DNA of 64,000 bases from Lentisphaerae bacterium GWF2_57_35 (GTDB taxonomy: Bacteria; Verrucomicrobiota; Kiritimatiellia; CAIQIC01; GWF2-57-35): the NCBI GenBank assembly GCA_001804865.1, contig MHBK01000022.1, forward strand, positions 1 through 64,000, in the 5' to 3' direction. The position numbers and the translations under genes are program-made. Position 1 is the first letter of the stretch. Each line of letters opens with the position of its first letter. The notes under the pieces were generated by a model. That model saw only the letters and a program-made list of their open reading frames with translations. It was not told the origin of the DNA and did no database searches. Below, piece after piece: positions 39,863 through 48,271 of this stretch.

Positions 39863-41317
39863 TTATACCGCCGAGTCGGGGAGTCCAACCTCGATGGAGG
39901 CGCCGCGGCCGTGAAGGGCGGCGGCGTCTTGGACGACGGCCGGGGCTTGCGACGAATTGACGAGCGCTACCTGGCCCTTGATGGCAACATCCTTTCCAAA
40001 ACGGATGTCGCCCTTAATGGAGAGCGATTCGCATTTTAGCAGGGAGGGCGCGCCCTGGGGAAATCGTTCCAGCAACTTGTCCAGCGATCGGTAATGGAGG
40101 GGATCGAGGCTGACGAGCGGCGGAACGTTATGTCGCTCGGGGTGCAGAACCATGTGCGATTCCGGCGTGAGCCGGTAGGCATCCGACCAGAGCGTCAGCA
40201 AATCGTTGGTGGTTTTGACCGGCGCAAAACGGCTGCGCGGGACCCGGATGGCGCCGGCGTCGGGGAATAGCGAGATAGCCGAGCCCATGGCGGTTTCCAG
40301 TTGATGGACGCTGGGGGAGCTGGGATCGCGCGGGTCCACGGTCTTGCGGTTGATAATGAGGGAGAGATCTAAAATATTTCCGCATTCCGCCAGCTTATCG
40401 CGCAGTGCGCGCAGGTTCAGCCAAAGATTGTTGGTGTTAAAATAACGATACTTGGCAATATCTTGAAAGGCTTCCATTTCCTGTTCGGGACATTGGGCTG
40501 ATTCCCGCAGCAGCAAGTGGCCCTGATGATGGACGGCCAAATGTCCGCCTTTTTTATCGGCTTCGGTTCGATCCGTAACTTCCATCATGAAAGGCATCCG
40601 ATGGGCGGCGAAAAAGCCGAGCAGGTCCAGGTCCAGCGTGGCTCCGAGATTGTCGGCATTGGAGACGAAGGCATATTCGAAACCCTGGGCCAGCAGTTGG
40701 TCGAGCAGATGGCTGGTGACCAGGGCCGTATAAATGTCGCCGTGGCCGGGCGGGCACCATTCCTGAGTCGGATCCGCGGACCAAGTCGCCGGCTCCAGGG
40801 TCTCCCGCAGGAGTTTGGGTACGCGGTTTTGCATGAAAAAAAGCGGAATGCCGCGTTGTCCGGCGACCAGCGAGGCGTGATGATCTAAAGCCTCCAGTGT
40901 GTCGTTATGCGTGCTGAAGCTATTCATCAGCAATAAGGGCAGAGAAGTGCCGGTTTGCTCCCGCAGATGCTTGACCTGACCGACAATGATGTCCAAAAAG
41001 GTGCGGCCGTTTTTGACGGGGATCAGGGACTTGGCCTTGTTGAGGCCCATCGAGGTGCCCAGGCCTCCGTTAAGTTTGATCATCACGGCATGCTTGAGCG
41101 CTTGGCGTCCGGCGTCTCGAAAGGGTTCAGCTGCTTGCGCATCAGGAATTTGGGCTGGCGGAGCGATCGTGCTCTCGCTAATCAACCCATTGTCGCCCAT
41201 TACGAGCTTTTCGACATGACGTAAAAAAGTATCGATGACCAATTGCGACGCTCCGTCCCCGCGCAGGCGTTCGGCAACGATCCGATTCAGTTTTACGATG
41301 TCCATCTGTGCTTGCAT
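39863..41317 (-). CDS. UTP--glucose-1-phosphate uridylyltransferase (eukaryotic-type UGPase)
   Basis: The 484-residue product has the UGP family signature KLNGGLGTSMGLNKAKSLIPV (split at G-T) with the nucleotide-binding loop, LLLMNSFSTHNDT, VPKLL, PPGHGDIY and VSNADNLGATLDLDLLGFF. The C-terminal part has left-handed beta-helix character (LLKCESLSIKGDIRFGKDVAIKG). It makes UDP-glucose from UTP and glucose 1-phosphate for glycan and glycogen metabolism. It belongs to the Ugp1 type rather than the GalU type. An in-frame ATG at 41305 is possible. Confidence 0.93.
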   Translation of the reverse strand: MQAQMDIVKLNRIVAERLRGDGASQLVIDTFLRHVEKLVMGDNGLISESTIAPPAQIPDAQAAEPFRDAGRQALKHAVMIKLNGGLGTSMGLNKAKSLIPVKNGRTFLDIIVGQVKHLREQTGTSLPLLLMNSFSTHNDTLEALDHHASLVAGQRGIPLFFMQNRVPKLLRETLEPATWSADPTQEWCPPGHGDIYTALVTSHLLDQLLAQGFEYAFVSNADNLGATLDLDLLGFFAAHRMPFMMEVTDRTEADKKGGHLAVHHQGHLLLRESAQCPEQEMEAFQDIAKYRYFNTNNLWLNLRALRDKLAECGNILDLSLIINRKTVDPRDPSSPSVHQLETAMGSAISLFPDAGAIRVPRSRFAPVKTTNDLLTLWSDAYRLTPESHMVLHPERHNVPPLVSLDPLHYRSLDKLLERFPQGAPSLLKCESLSIKGDIRFGKDVAIKGQVALVNSSQAPAVVQDAAALHGRGASIEVGLPDSAV

Positions 41318-41435
41318 AACCTGCTCAGGGTATTATGGGCGCTGCCGCGGGGCAAGTTCCCAATTCGATTGCCTCTATTTGAGGCTTCGCGTCACTGCTA
41401 ATGACTTTATGCGAACTGATCGGAAATGCAAATGA

Positions 41436-41510
41436 GAGAGCCCGTCTTCGTCCGCCTGCGCATCGCTACGCGAAGCGTTGCGGGCAGGGAGAAGCCAGGC
41501 CACCTTCAGG
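41436..41510 (+). repeat. dispersed repeat, family B copy 3
   Basis: Same orientation as 18471-18540, with gcatcgctacgcgaagcgtt intact and ending gccaggccaccttcagg. It lies directly beyond the GH35 terminator and is the only supported item in the 41318-41518 gap. Confidence 0.8.
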
Positions 41511-41518
41511 GCGATGAC

Positions 41519-41562
41519 GAAAAAAGAGAACCCGGGCGATGCGGGGAGGCCTCGCCCGGGTT
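41519..41562 (-). terminator. rho-independent terminator of the GH35 gene
   Basis: On the minus strand AACCCGGGCGA (41552-41562) pairs with TCGCCCGGGTT (41529-41539) around a 12-base loop containing ggcctccc, followed by ctcttttttc. The 11-bp GC-rich stem plus U-tract sits 9 bases after the stop codon. Confidence 0.88.
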
Positions 41563-41570
41563 GTAAGTTA

Positions 41571-44000
41571 TCAGACTAGAATTTCAATCGTCTGATTCTG
41601 GCCGTTTTGTTCGTACGCGGCCGTGACGATTTTATCTTTGCGGTCGAAGGCGATGGGGCTTTCATCCACTTTAATGAAACGAATCGGCTTGTCGCTCTTC
41701 AGTTCGATGCGGCCGGCCATGCCTTTGAGCCCTCGTAAAACCAACCGGATGCCGTTGGTATCGGCCATTTTCTCCATGAGTTCTCCCAAGGCATAAACCA
41801 AGGTGACGCCCTTGCTCAGGGAGGCTTGGATGGGCAGCATCAGGCCGTTCTGTGAAGGCAGCTCGATGGAGCCCAACTCGATCGGAGCTCCGCCGCGCGG
41901 ATTTTTTACGCGCAGGTTGCCGGTCATGGGCATGCGGTGGAAATTGCCGACAAAGAGCACGCCTTCGCCGTCCGCAAAGCGGGCTTCGACGCTGAGCGCG
42001 TCGTTGTCGACGACGGCATTGCGTTCCAGATCGTCGAACTTCATCATGGCGCTCCACAGGTCGGGATGCTCTTCGATGGAGTAGTTGACGTAGAACCCGA
42101 AGAAGCGGACCGAGCCCTTGCCGACTTTCTTTTCGATGCCGATGACGTTGCCGTCTACGTCGCGGGCAATCGCCTTGGCGCCGCGATCGGATACGATCAG
42201 AGGCAGGCTAGGGCTGGGAATGTCCTTGAGTTCGCCCATATAGATGCGGTTGGACTTGCCCTGGCCGAGGGTTTTGATGCCGAGTTCCTTCTCCAGGATG
42301 CGGCAGGGAGCGAAATTCAAATCGTAGGACGGGATCATGGGGAAGAGGATCAGCTCTCCGCCGCCGCGCACGAAATCTGCGAGACGCTGTTGGGTTTGGG
42401 CATCCATCATTTCGTTGGACAGCACAACGAGCCGTTGGTAGGCCTTCAGCTCGCCCAGCGTACGGGTGGTGAGATCGGCCAAGTCGTAGGGAATGCTCTT
42501 CTTCATCAGGATGCGCAGGACGCCGTCGAAGTAAGCGCGGTCGCGGAAGGCTACGGGGTCGAGGCTCAGCCCGAGCTTGGCCGGGTTGAGCTTGGTGCCC
42601 TTGCCGAGGATCGGAACGAGGAATTCGGTCTCGTACAGATACGGATAAAAGCCGACGCCCAGGCTGGCGGGGCGCTCGGCATTGACGATCAAGTCGCCGT
42701 TCTGCTGCAGCCACCGGCCGAGCGTCTGGATCATCGGATAAGACGGCTGCCGTTCCGCTTTGTAATCTACCGCATTGTACCAGTAGAACATCGGGCCGTC
42801 GGTGCCGCGGCCCTTGGGATTACGGCCTTGGGAGAACATGTAAAAGTTCATCCCAGTCAGGCCGTGGATGATGCAATGGCGATAGAACAGCCCTAATTCG
42901 TCGGGGTAGGGTTGTACGCCGTGTTCGCGGCTGCCGCACTGCAATTCGGCCGAGTACAGAGGACCCTTGCGCCCCTGCAATTCGCGGGCGACTTGGTTGG
43001 CGATGAAGCCGTCGTGCAGGTTGTTCGGCGAGACGATCTCGGGAATGTGGTCGAGCCCGAAGAGTACATCCGGCTGGATCCTCGCCGTTTCGCGGTGGAA
43101 GGTGCCGTTGAGCGCAAATTCGTGTGCGCGGCCGTAGACCCAGCCGCCGATGTTGGTAAACAGCGGTACTTGCACGCCCGCTTCGCGCAGCGCGTCGACA
43201 ATGAATTTCACATAGCCCGCGTAAAGCTGGCGGTGAAAATCGTGCCAGAGTCGATACTGAACAAACTGACGGCGCGTCTCGCAGTTTTCATGGGGCGGCG
43301 CGACGTCCGAGTAATCCTTGAGTTCGCGGTCGAGCAATTGGGCCAAGTCCGCGAGGTTGGGGTATTGGCTGCGCAGATAATCCTGCCAGGCCTGGATGTT
43401 GGACGTCGAATGATCGCCTTGGGCGCCGAGCCACTGGAAGATGCCGATTTCGTTGCACACTTGCATCATGATCACCGAGCCTTGGGGCTGAGCTTGGTTC
43501 GGCACGACGGCCCGTCCGGAAAAATACTTCAACCATCGCGAGGCGCGGTCTCGAAAAATCGGATTGGCAATAGCCACAAACGCCGTGCCCCAGGGCTGTC
43601 CTAGTTCGTTTCGCGCCAGCGTCTCCGGATAATTTTGCGTCAGCCAAAGAGGAATGCCCTGATCGGTCGTCTCCGCCATCACATAAGGGCCTGGCTTCAC
43701 GGTGACATACAAGTTGTATTTGCGCGCCAATTCAATGAATCCAAGGATGTCGCGCTCCGGATGCGTACGGCCAGTGACGTCGTACGTGCCTTCTTCAAAC
43801 TCGTGCCACGACCAGGGCACATAAGTGGAGACGGCGTTGCAACCGGCATCGACCAAGGCTTGAAGGTGCTTCTCCCAGTAGCGTCGCGGAATGCGAAAAT
43901 AGTGTACTTCGCCCGAATATAAAAAAGTGTCTTTGCCGTTCAGTCGAAGAGCGTGAGTCGAAACCTTCGATGTTACCGGTTGCGATAAACGTTTGCTCAT
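41571..44000 (-). CDS. glycoside hydrolase family 35 beta-galactosidase
   Basis: The 809-residue product shows the GH35 TIM barrel: YSGEVHYFRIPRRYWEKHLQ (split by a turn), AGCNAVSTYVPWSWHEFEEG, VTVKPGPYVMAE, and the acid/base E184 in QVCNEIG and nucleophile E352 in LYSAELQCG. C-terminal regions are beta-rich with a glutamine-amidotransferase-like segment around ~510-600. No signal peptide is seen, so it probably acts inside the cell on imported beta-galactosides. AAAGGA precedes ATG 44000. The divergent lacI-type gene and a matching operator lie upstream, and a strong terminator follows. Confidence 0.93.
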   Translation of the reverse strand: MSKRLSQPVTSKVSTHALRLNGKDTFLYSGEVHYFRIPRRYWEKHLQALVDAGCNAVSTYVPWSWHEFEEGTYDVTGRTHPERDILGFIELARKYNLYVTVKPGPYVMAETTDQGIPLWLTQNYPETLARNELGQPWGTAFVAIANPIFRDRASRWLKYFSGRAVVPNQAQPQGSVIMMQVCNEIGIFQWLGAQGDHSTSNIQAWQDYLRSQYPNLADLAQLLDRELKDYSDVAPPHENCETRRQFVQYRLWHDFHRQLYAGYVKFIVDALREAGVQVPLFTNIGGWVYGRAHEFALNGTFHRETARIQPDVLFGLDHIPEIVSPNNLHDGFIANQVARELQGRKGPLYSAELQCGSREHGVQPYPDELGLFYRHCIIHGLTGMNFYMFSQGRNPKGRGTDGPMFYWYNAVDYKAERQPSYPMIQTLGRWLQQNGDLIVNAERPASLGVGFYPYLYETEFLVPILGKGTKLNPAKLGLSLDPVAFRDRAYFDGVLRILMKKSIPYDLADLTTRTLGELKAYQRLVVLSNEMMDAQTQQRLADFVRGGGELILFPMIPSYDLNFAPCRILEKELGIKTLGQGKSNRIYMGELKDIPSPSLPLIVSDRGAKAIARDVDGNVIGIEKKVGKGSVRFFGFYVNYSIEEHPDLWSAMMKFDDLERNAVVDNDALSVEARFADGEGVLFVGNFHRMPMTGNLRVKNPRGGAPIELGSIELPSQNGLMLPIQASLSKGVTLVYALGELMEKMADTNGIRLVLRGLKGMAGRIELKSDKPIRFIKVDESPIAFDRKDKIVTAAYEQNGQNQTIEILV

Positions 44001-44064
44001 AGTGCAGTCCTTTGTATACTATCCTTTGCGGGTTAGATCTTGATTACTAAAAGCGATTCATTGA

Positions 44065-44107
44065 TTGACATGAAACGAGAAGTTCTCACAAGATGTGAGC
44101 GGTTGCA
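44065..44107 (+). promoter_or_regulatory. LacI-type operator and overlapping inverted repeat in the GH35/lacI divergent promoter
   Basis: TGTGAGCGGTTGCA (44094-44107) fits the general LacI-family pattern TGnnAnCGnTnnCA completely. It overlaps a second palindrome CTCACA-AGA-TGTGAG (44085-44099). TTGACA at 44065-44070 could be the -35 of the regulator gene. The site is 35 bp from the lacI-type start and about 90 bp from the GH35 start, placed to control both. Confidence 0.75.
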
Positions 44108-44141
44108 ATACAAAAGTAACTAAAAATGAGGTAGGCGCGTT

Positions 44142-45158
44142 ATGGCGGTAACACTGGAAGATGTCGGACGTCAATGTGGCGTTTCTCGAAGTACGGTCTC
44201 TCGAGTTATTAACGACAGTCCTTTGGTTAATCAACGAACCAAGGATATGGTCTTAAAAGTCATCAAGGAAATGCGCTATTCGCCGAATTTCATTGCACGG
44301 TCCCTGACCAAGAATCGCACGGAGACGCTGGCCGTGACCTTGCCGGATATCGTCGGCGGCGTATTCCCTGAAATCATTGCCGGCATGGACGAAGTGGCCA
44401 GTCGGCATGGATATCATGTGCTCGTGGTCTTTCTTGGCGGTGCGCGGCCGCATTCGGCGACGGTGGAAAAATTGATTCGCAATCGTCGTGTGGATGCCGT
44501 GGTTACCGTGGCCTCGACGTTGAGCGATCAGCAGGTGGTGGCCCTTTCGGAATGGAACATGCCCATGGTTTGCGTGGCGCAAAAATCGCCGCTGGCGATT
44601 ATTCCTTCGGTCTTGTTCGACAATATGGGCGGCGCCATCAGCGCCACGTCGCATTTGATTGCGCAAGGCCGCCGGCATTTGATCCATCTACGCGGCGCGC
44701 AAGGCAATTACGATGCCGACGAACGCTGCCGTGGGTTTCGCGTGGCTCTGGAGCAGGCGGGCCTGCCGGTCGATGCCTCGCGCGAATTTGCCGGCGAATT
44801 CAGCCGGGATGGCGGCGCCCGCGCCGTAAGTCGCGCGCTGGAACAGGGCATTGAGTTTGACGGCCTCTTTGCGGCCAATGACGAAATGGCCATCGGCGCG
44901 ATGGAAGCTTTGATTCGTCATGGCAAATCGGTTCCGCAAGATGTGGCCGTGGTGGGATTCGACGATGTCGATCTGGCCCATTTCATCGGCCTGAGCACCG
45001 TCAAGGTGCCGCATCGCGAATTGGGCCGTGCCGCCACGCGGTTTGCGTTGGATTTGATTGAAGGAAAAACCGTTTCAGAAAGCGAAGTGCTGTCGACGGA
45101 ATTTATCCAGCGCGCCAGCTCGACGCCAGGCCGGCAATTGAATCTTCTGCAGTCTTGA
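44142..45158 (+). CDS. LacI-family transcriptional regulator
   Basis: The 338-residue product has the LacI helix-turn-helix and hinge (TLEDVGRQCGVSRSTVSRVI followed by NDSPLVNQRTKDMVLKVIKEMRY split) and the periplasmic-binding-like effector domain (LAVTLPDIVGGVFPEIIAGM, FDGLFAANDEMAIGAMEAL, DVAVVGFDDVDLA). It probably represses the divergent GH35 gene and itself, released by a sugar. AAAATGAGG precedes ATG 44142. The operator at 44094-44107 fits its family. Confidence 0.95.
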   Translation: MAVTLEDVGRQCGVSRSTVSRVINDSPLVNQRTKDMVLKVIKEMRYSPNFIARSLTKNRTETLAVTLPDIVGGVFPEIIAGMDEVASRHGYHVLVVFLGGARPHSATVEKLIRNRRVDAVVTVASTLSDQQVVALSEWNMPMVCVAQKSPLAIIPSVLFDNMGGAISATSHLIAQGRRHLIHLRGAQGNYDADERCRGFRVALEQAGLPVDASREFAGEFSRDGGARAVSRALEQGIEFDGLFAANDEMAIGAMEALIRHGKSVPQDVAVVGFDDVDLAHFIGLSTVKVPHRELGRAATRFALDLIEGKTVSESEVLSTEFIQRASSTPGRQLNLLQS

Positions 45159-45270
45159 AAGCGCATTCGTTTTCTGGAGACGGGGCCGTCTGGCCTGTCA
45201 TTTATACACAAATTTTCTTCATGTAGAGCTGGGCCAAAAAAGATCGCCGTTGCAAGATGGTTTGTATTTT

Positions 45271-45329
45271 GGAGGGTCGCGCTCCGTCGCGACCGGTAGA
45301 AGAAGGTTTCGACAGAGCGGAACCCTCCA
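45271..45329 (+). repeat. dispersed palindromic repeat, family C copy 2
   Basis: Starts ggagggtcgcgctccgtcgc and ends gcggaaccctcc, so the outer ends also pair. Nested in the IS50-like element at 45195-45605. Confidence 0.75.
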
Positions 45330-45369
45330 ATCAAAGGGTTGCGGCTCCTTCCGACGCTCCATAGTGGAC

Positions 45370-45442
45370 CTGAAGGTGGCCCGGCTTCTCCCTGCCCGCA
45401 ACGCTTCGCGTAGCGACGCGCAGGCGGGCGAAGACGGGCTCT
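45370..45442 (-). repeat. dispersed repeat, family B copy 4
   Basis: Reverse-oriented copy, nearly identical to 24465-24533, inside the IS50-like element; the following ~60 bases (gatcgataacgatgaaagaa and on) are also shared, so the two elements descend from one composite. Confidence 0.8.
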
Positions 45443-45606
45443 TCGTCTTTTTATAGAAGATCGATAACGATGAAAGAATGACTCTTCTGAATACTCTTTT
45501 ATCCGTGGGACCGCTTTGCCATCCGTGGGGCCAATCTTCCAGGGGTAGACGGCGCCCCACGGCAAGGGGTTCTGATTCCTGGCAGAATTTGTGTATAAAA
45601 GACAGG

Positions 45607-46437
45607 TCACCTGGCCCCGTTCTTTTCTTCCATGAGCTTGCACAACTGTTTCATGGCGGTCCAGTAGGACTCTCCGGCCATCCAATACACATCGTCGTGG
45701 CCGGCTTGGACCCAAAGGCAGCGCTTGGGCTCGGGCGCTTGATCGTAGAGCTTCTGGCCGTGCCAGAAGGGGATGATTTGATCCTGCATGCCGTGAATGA
45801 CGAGAATAGGGCAATGGACCTGTTTGATTCTCGCGAGGTTGTTGAACTTGTCGAAGGGGGACAGGGGAATATGCGTCTTTACCCGGAAGGCCGAGACGAA
45901 TCCGCTTTCGACGATCAACCCTCCGATGTTGTGCTTTCGTGCGATGTCCACGGCCAGCGCTGCGCCCAGAGAGCGGCCATGCGAGATGATCCGATCCGGC
46001 GAGATGCCGGCCTGATTCGCCAGGTAAGCATAGGCGGCCTCCGCATCCTGATAGGCATGCTTCTCTGACGGCGTTCCCTCGCTGGCGCCATAGCCCCGGT
46101 AATCGTACGCCATCACGGAATATCCTTGCTCATAAAGGGCCATCAAGAACGGGCGGACGGCGCCGAGATCTTCGGCATTCCCGTGGTGATAAAGCACCGT
46201 GTAGGGCGTGCTCGGATTGACGAGAAACAGCGCAGAAATATGCCCGCCATCCTCGGTCGGAAGCTTCAAGACTTGCGGAACGTCTATGTAGGTGGAGGGC
46301 GGCGGCTGGAAGATGAGTCGGTCGGAAAAGAAAAAGGCATACACCAGTATGCAGGCGTAAATTTCGACGCCCGACCGGAGCAGCCTCATAAAACTGAATT
46401 CGCCAATCAACCAATGGGAGAGGGTTTTTCGATTCAC
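45607..46437 (-). CDS. membrane-anchored alpha/beta hydrolase (BEM46/ABHD-like)
   Basis: The 276-residue product has an N-terminal hydrophobic anchor (VEIYACILVYAFFF, ~24-37), then an alpha/beta hydrolase core: LYHHGNAEDLG (oxyanion loop), YDYRGYGASEG, nucleophile Ser in SHGRSLGAALA, acid Asp in VIHGMQDQIIP and His in QAGHDDVY. The order and YDYRGYG motif fit the BEM46/ABHD13-17 group, which hydrolyse esters or thioesters. The GTG at 46437 has no good ribosome site; ATG 46389 (MRLLRSGVEIY) is an alternative. Its stop touches an IS50-like element end, so the insertion may have replaced the original downstream DNA. Confidence 0.88.
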   Translation of the reverse strand: MNRKTLSHWLIGEFSFMRLLRSGVEIYACILVYAFFFSDRLIFQPPPSTYIDVPQVLKLPTEDGGHISALFLVNPSTPYTVLYHHGNAEDLGAVRPFLMALYEQGYSVMAYDYRGYGASEGTPSEKHAYQDAEAAYAYLANQAGISPDRIISHGRSLGAALAVDIARKHNIGGLIVESGFVSAFRVKTHIPLSPFDKFNNLARIKQVHCPILVIHGMQDQIIPFWHGQKLYDQAPEPKRCLWVQAGHDDVYWMAGESYWTAMKQLCKLMEEKNGAR

Positions 46438-46501
46438 AAGGAAATGAATCGGTTATTCGGCTTATCCGGTCAAGCTCGGAGATTCGCCGGTGTCACACTC
46501 T

Positions 46502-48271
46502 TCAAAGTGTGATGCCCGGCTTTATCGCCCGACGCAGCGATTCGACCGCCGCGTCCTGCTGTTGGGCGGTCCACATGCGTCGGTAGGCGCCGTTCTTTTG
46601 CAGCAGTTCGTCATGGCGGCCCGACTCGCGGACGGTTCCATCCTGGAGGTAGAAAATGCGATCGGCATTTTCCATGCCGATCAGGCGATGAGTGATCACG
46701 ATGAGCGTGCGAGCCGGCGGTTGTGTCCATAAGCGCTGGAAAAGCAGTCGCTCGGTATCCGGATCGAGATCGGCGGAGGGTTCGTCGAGGATGAGGATGG
46801 GACTTTTGCGCAACAACCCACGAGCCAGGGCCAAGCGCCGCCGCTCGCCGCCGCTAAGCTGAAGCCCTTGTTCGCCGATGTGGGTTTGCCGTTGGTGGGG
46901 CAACCGCCGGATCAGGTCGTCGAGCATCGCAAATCGAATGCAATCCTCCAATTCGTTGTCCGAGGCGGCCGGGTTGCCCCTGCGCAGATTGTCCTCGATG
47001 GTCCCATTGAACAAATGCGGATGCTGGGGCAGGTAGGATATCCAATCCGTCAGCTCGGAGGGACGAAAGGCTTCCAGCGATTGGCCGCCCATCTGAATTT
47101 CGCCATGCTGCGCAATGTACCAGCGCAATAAGAGGTGAGCCATCGTGCTTTTCCCTGCGCCGCTAGGGCCTACCAAGGCGACGCGGGCGCCGTCGGGAAT
47201 GCTCAAGTTCAAGTCTTTCAGAATCGGAAGAGACTCGTAACGGAAGAAAACATTTTGAAATTGAATATCGAATCGTTCGAGAGCCGGAGCCGGCTGCGTG
47301 GAAGGTTGCACGACGGGCGGGGCATCGATCAATTCCAGCAGCCGTTGGCCGGCCGTGGCCGTTTGCGCATGCTGCTGGAAAGCGGCGGGAAGCGGAGCGA
47401 CGGCTTCAAAGGCGGCCATGACGCCCAGGGTCAGCACCGATAACCAAATTCCGTTGAGTCCTTCCCGGGCAACAGAAGGAACGACGGCGAGCAGCACGCC
47501 CAGGACGGTCAGGTTCATGATCAACCCCAGCAACGATTCATGCAGCCCGTTCAGGAGCGTCAGGCGTCGTTGCAGCGAGAGGGCTTCGTCGTTCAGGCCG
47601 AGAATGTTTTCCGTATGGGCGGCGACGCGGTTGAAGGCGGTCAGTTCCGCCAGGCCTTGGATGCCGTCGAGGAGACGAGTTTGCAGTTCGGATTGAGAGC
47701 TCGCCAGCCGCTCTCCGGTTTTGCGGGCGAGATGCTGGGTCCATAGCGGCACGCCCAAGCCGGCCGCGGCCAGGCCCATGACCAGGATCGCGGCAGCGGT
47801 AAGATCGATGGCGCCGAATATGGACCACAGGGCCGCCGTCACGATAAGCGCTACGATGGGCGGCCCGATCATGCGCACATACAAGTGTTCGAGCTGCTCC
47901 ACGTCGGTAACGGCGCGTGCCAGCAGGTCGCCGCTATGGTACGCGCCCAACCGTCCGGGTGCGAGCGGCTCGATCGCGCGATAAAACCAAGTCCGGAATC
48001 CAGCCAGCAGCCGGAACGTGACCTCGTGGGAGACGCACCGCTCCAGATACCGGAAGATGCCTCGAGCGAGTCCAAAAAACCGGACGCCGACCACGGCGAC
48101 TTGCAGATCGGCAATGGACGGCTGCAAGGCGGCTCGTGCAATGAGGTAAGCGGCGGTCATTAACAACCCCACGCCGCTTCCAATGGTGAAGAAACTAAGC
48201 AGCGCCGCCAGGGTCATCCATTTCCAATAGGGGCGGGCTTCTTTGACGAGTCGGAACAGGACCGGTTTCAT
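46502..48271 (-). CDS. cydC: ABC transporter CydC, cytochrome bd assembly
   Basis: The 589-residue product has six transmembrane helices in the first ~320 residues and a full ATPase: Walker A VGPSGAGKST, signature LSGGERRRLALARGL, Walker B ILILDEPSADLD and the H-loop His in VITHRL. CydDC exports glutathione/cysteine or handles heme and is needed to assemble cytochrome bd. It overlaps cydD by four bases and is the last gene of cydABDC. A TCACACT/AGTGTGA hairpin spans its stop. Confidence 0.93.
   Translation of the reverse strand: MKPVLFRLVKEARPYWKWMTLAALLSFFTIGSGVGLLMTAAYLIARAALQPSIADLQVAVVGVRFFGLARGIFRYLERCVSHEVTFRLLAGFRTWFYRAIEPLAPGRLGAYHSGDLLARAVTDVEQLEHLYVRMIGPPIVALIVTAALWSIFGAIDLTAAAILVMGLAAAGLGVPLWTQHLARKTGERLASSQSELQTRLLDGIQGLAELTAFNRVAAHTENILGLNDEALSLQRRLTLLNGLHESLLGLIMNLTVLGVLLAVVPSVAREGLNGIWLSVLTLGVMAAFEAVAPLPAAFQQHAQTATAGQRLLELIDAPPVVQPSTQPAPALERFDIQFQNVFFRYESLPILKDLNLSIPDGARVALVGPSGAGKSTMAHLLLRWYIAQHGEIQMGGQSLEAFRPSELTDWISYLPQHPHLFNGTIEDNLRRGNPAASDNELEDCIRFAMLDDLIRRLPHQRQTHIGEQGLQLSGGERRRLALARGLLRKSPILILDEPSADLDPDTERLLFQRLWTQPPARTLIVITHRLIGMENADRIFYLQDGTVRESGRHDELLQKNGAYRRMWTAQQQDAAVESLRRAIKPGITL

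Larger units (their letters stand above)
45195..45605. mobile_element. IS50-like non-autonomous element, 411 bp (copy 2)
   Basis: Left end CTGTCATTTATACACAAATT and right end AATTTGTGTATAAAAGACAG are inverted repeats (18 of 20 match). They closely resemble the Tn5/IS50 ends (CTGTCTCTTATACACA...). No transposase is encoded. Inside are a family C repeat (45271-45329) and a family B repeat (45370-45442). Flanking sequences show no obvious 9-bp target duplication. The right end touches the stop of the neighbouring alpha/beta hydrolase gene. Confidence 0.8.
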
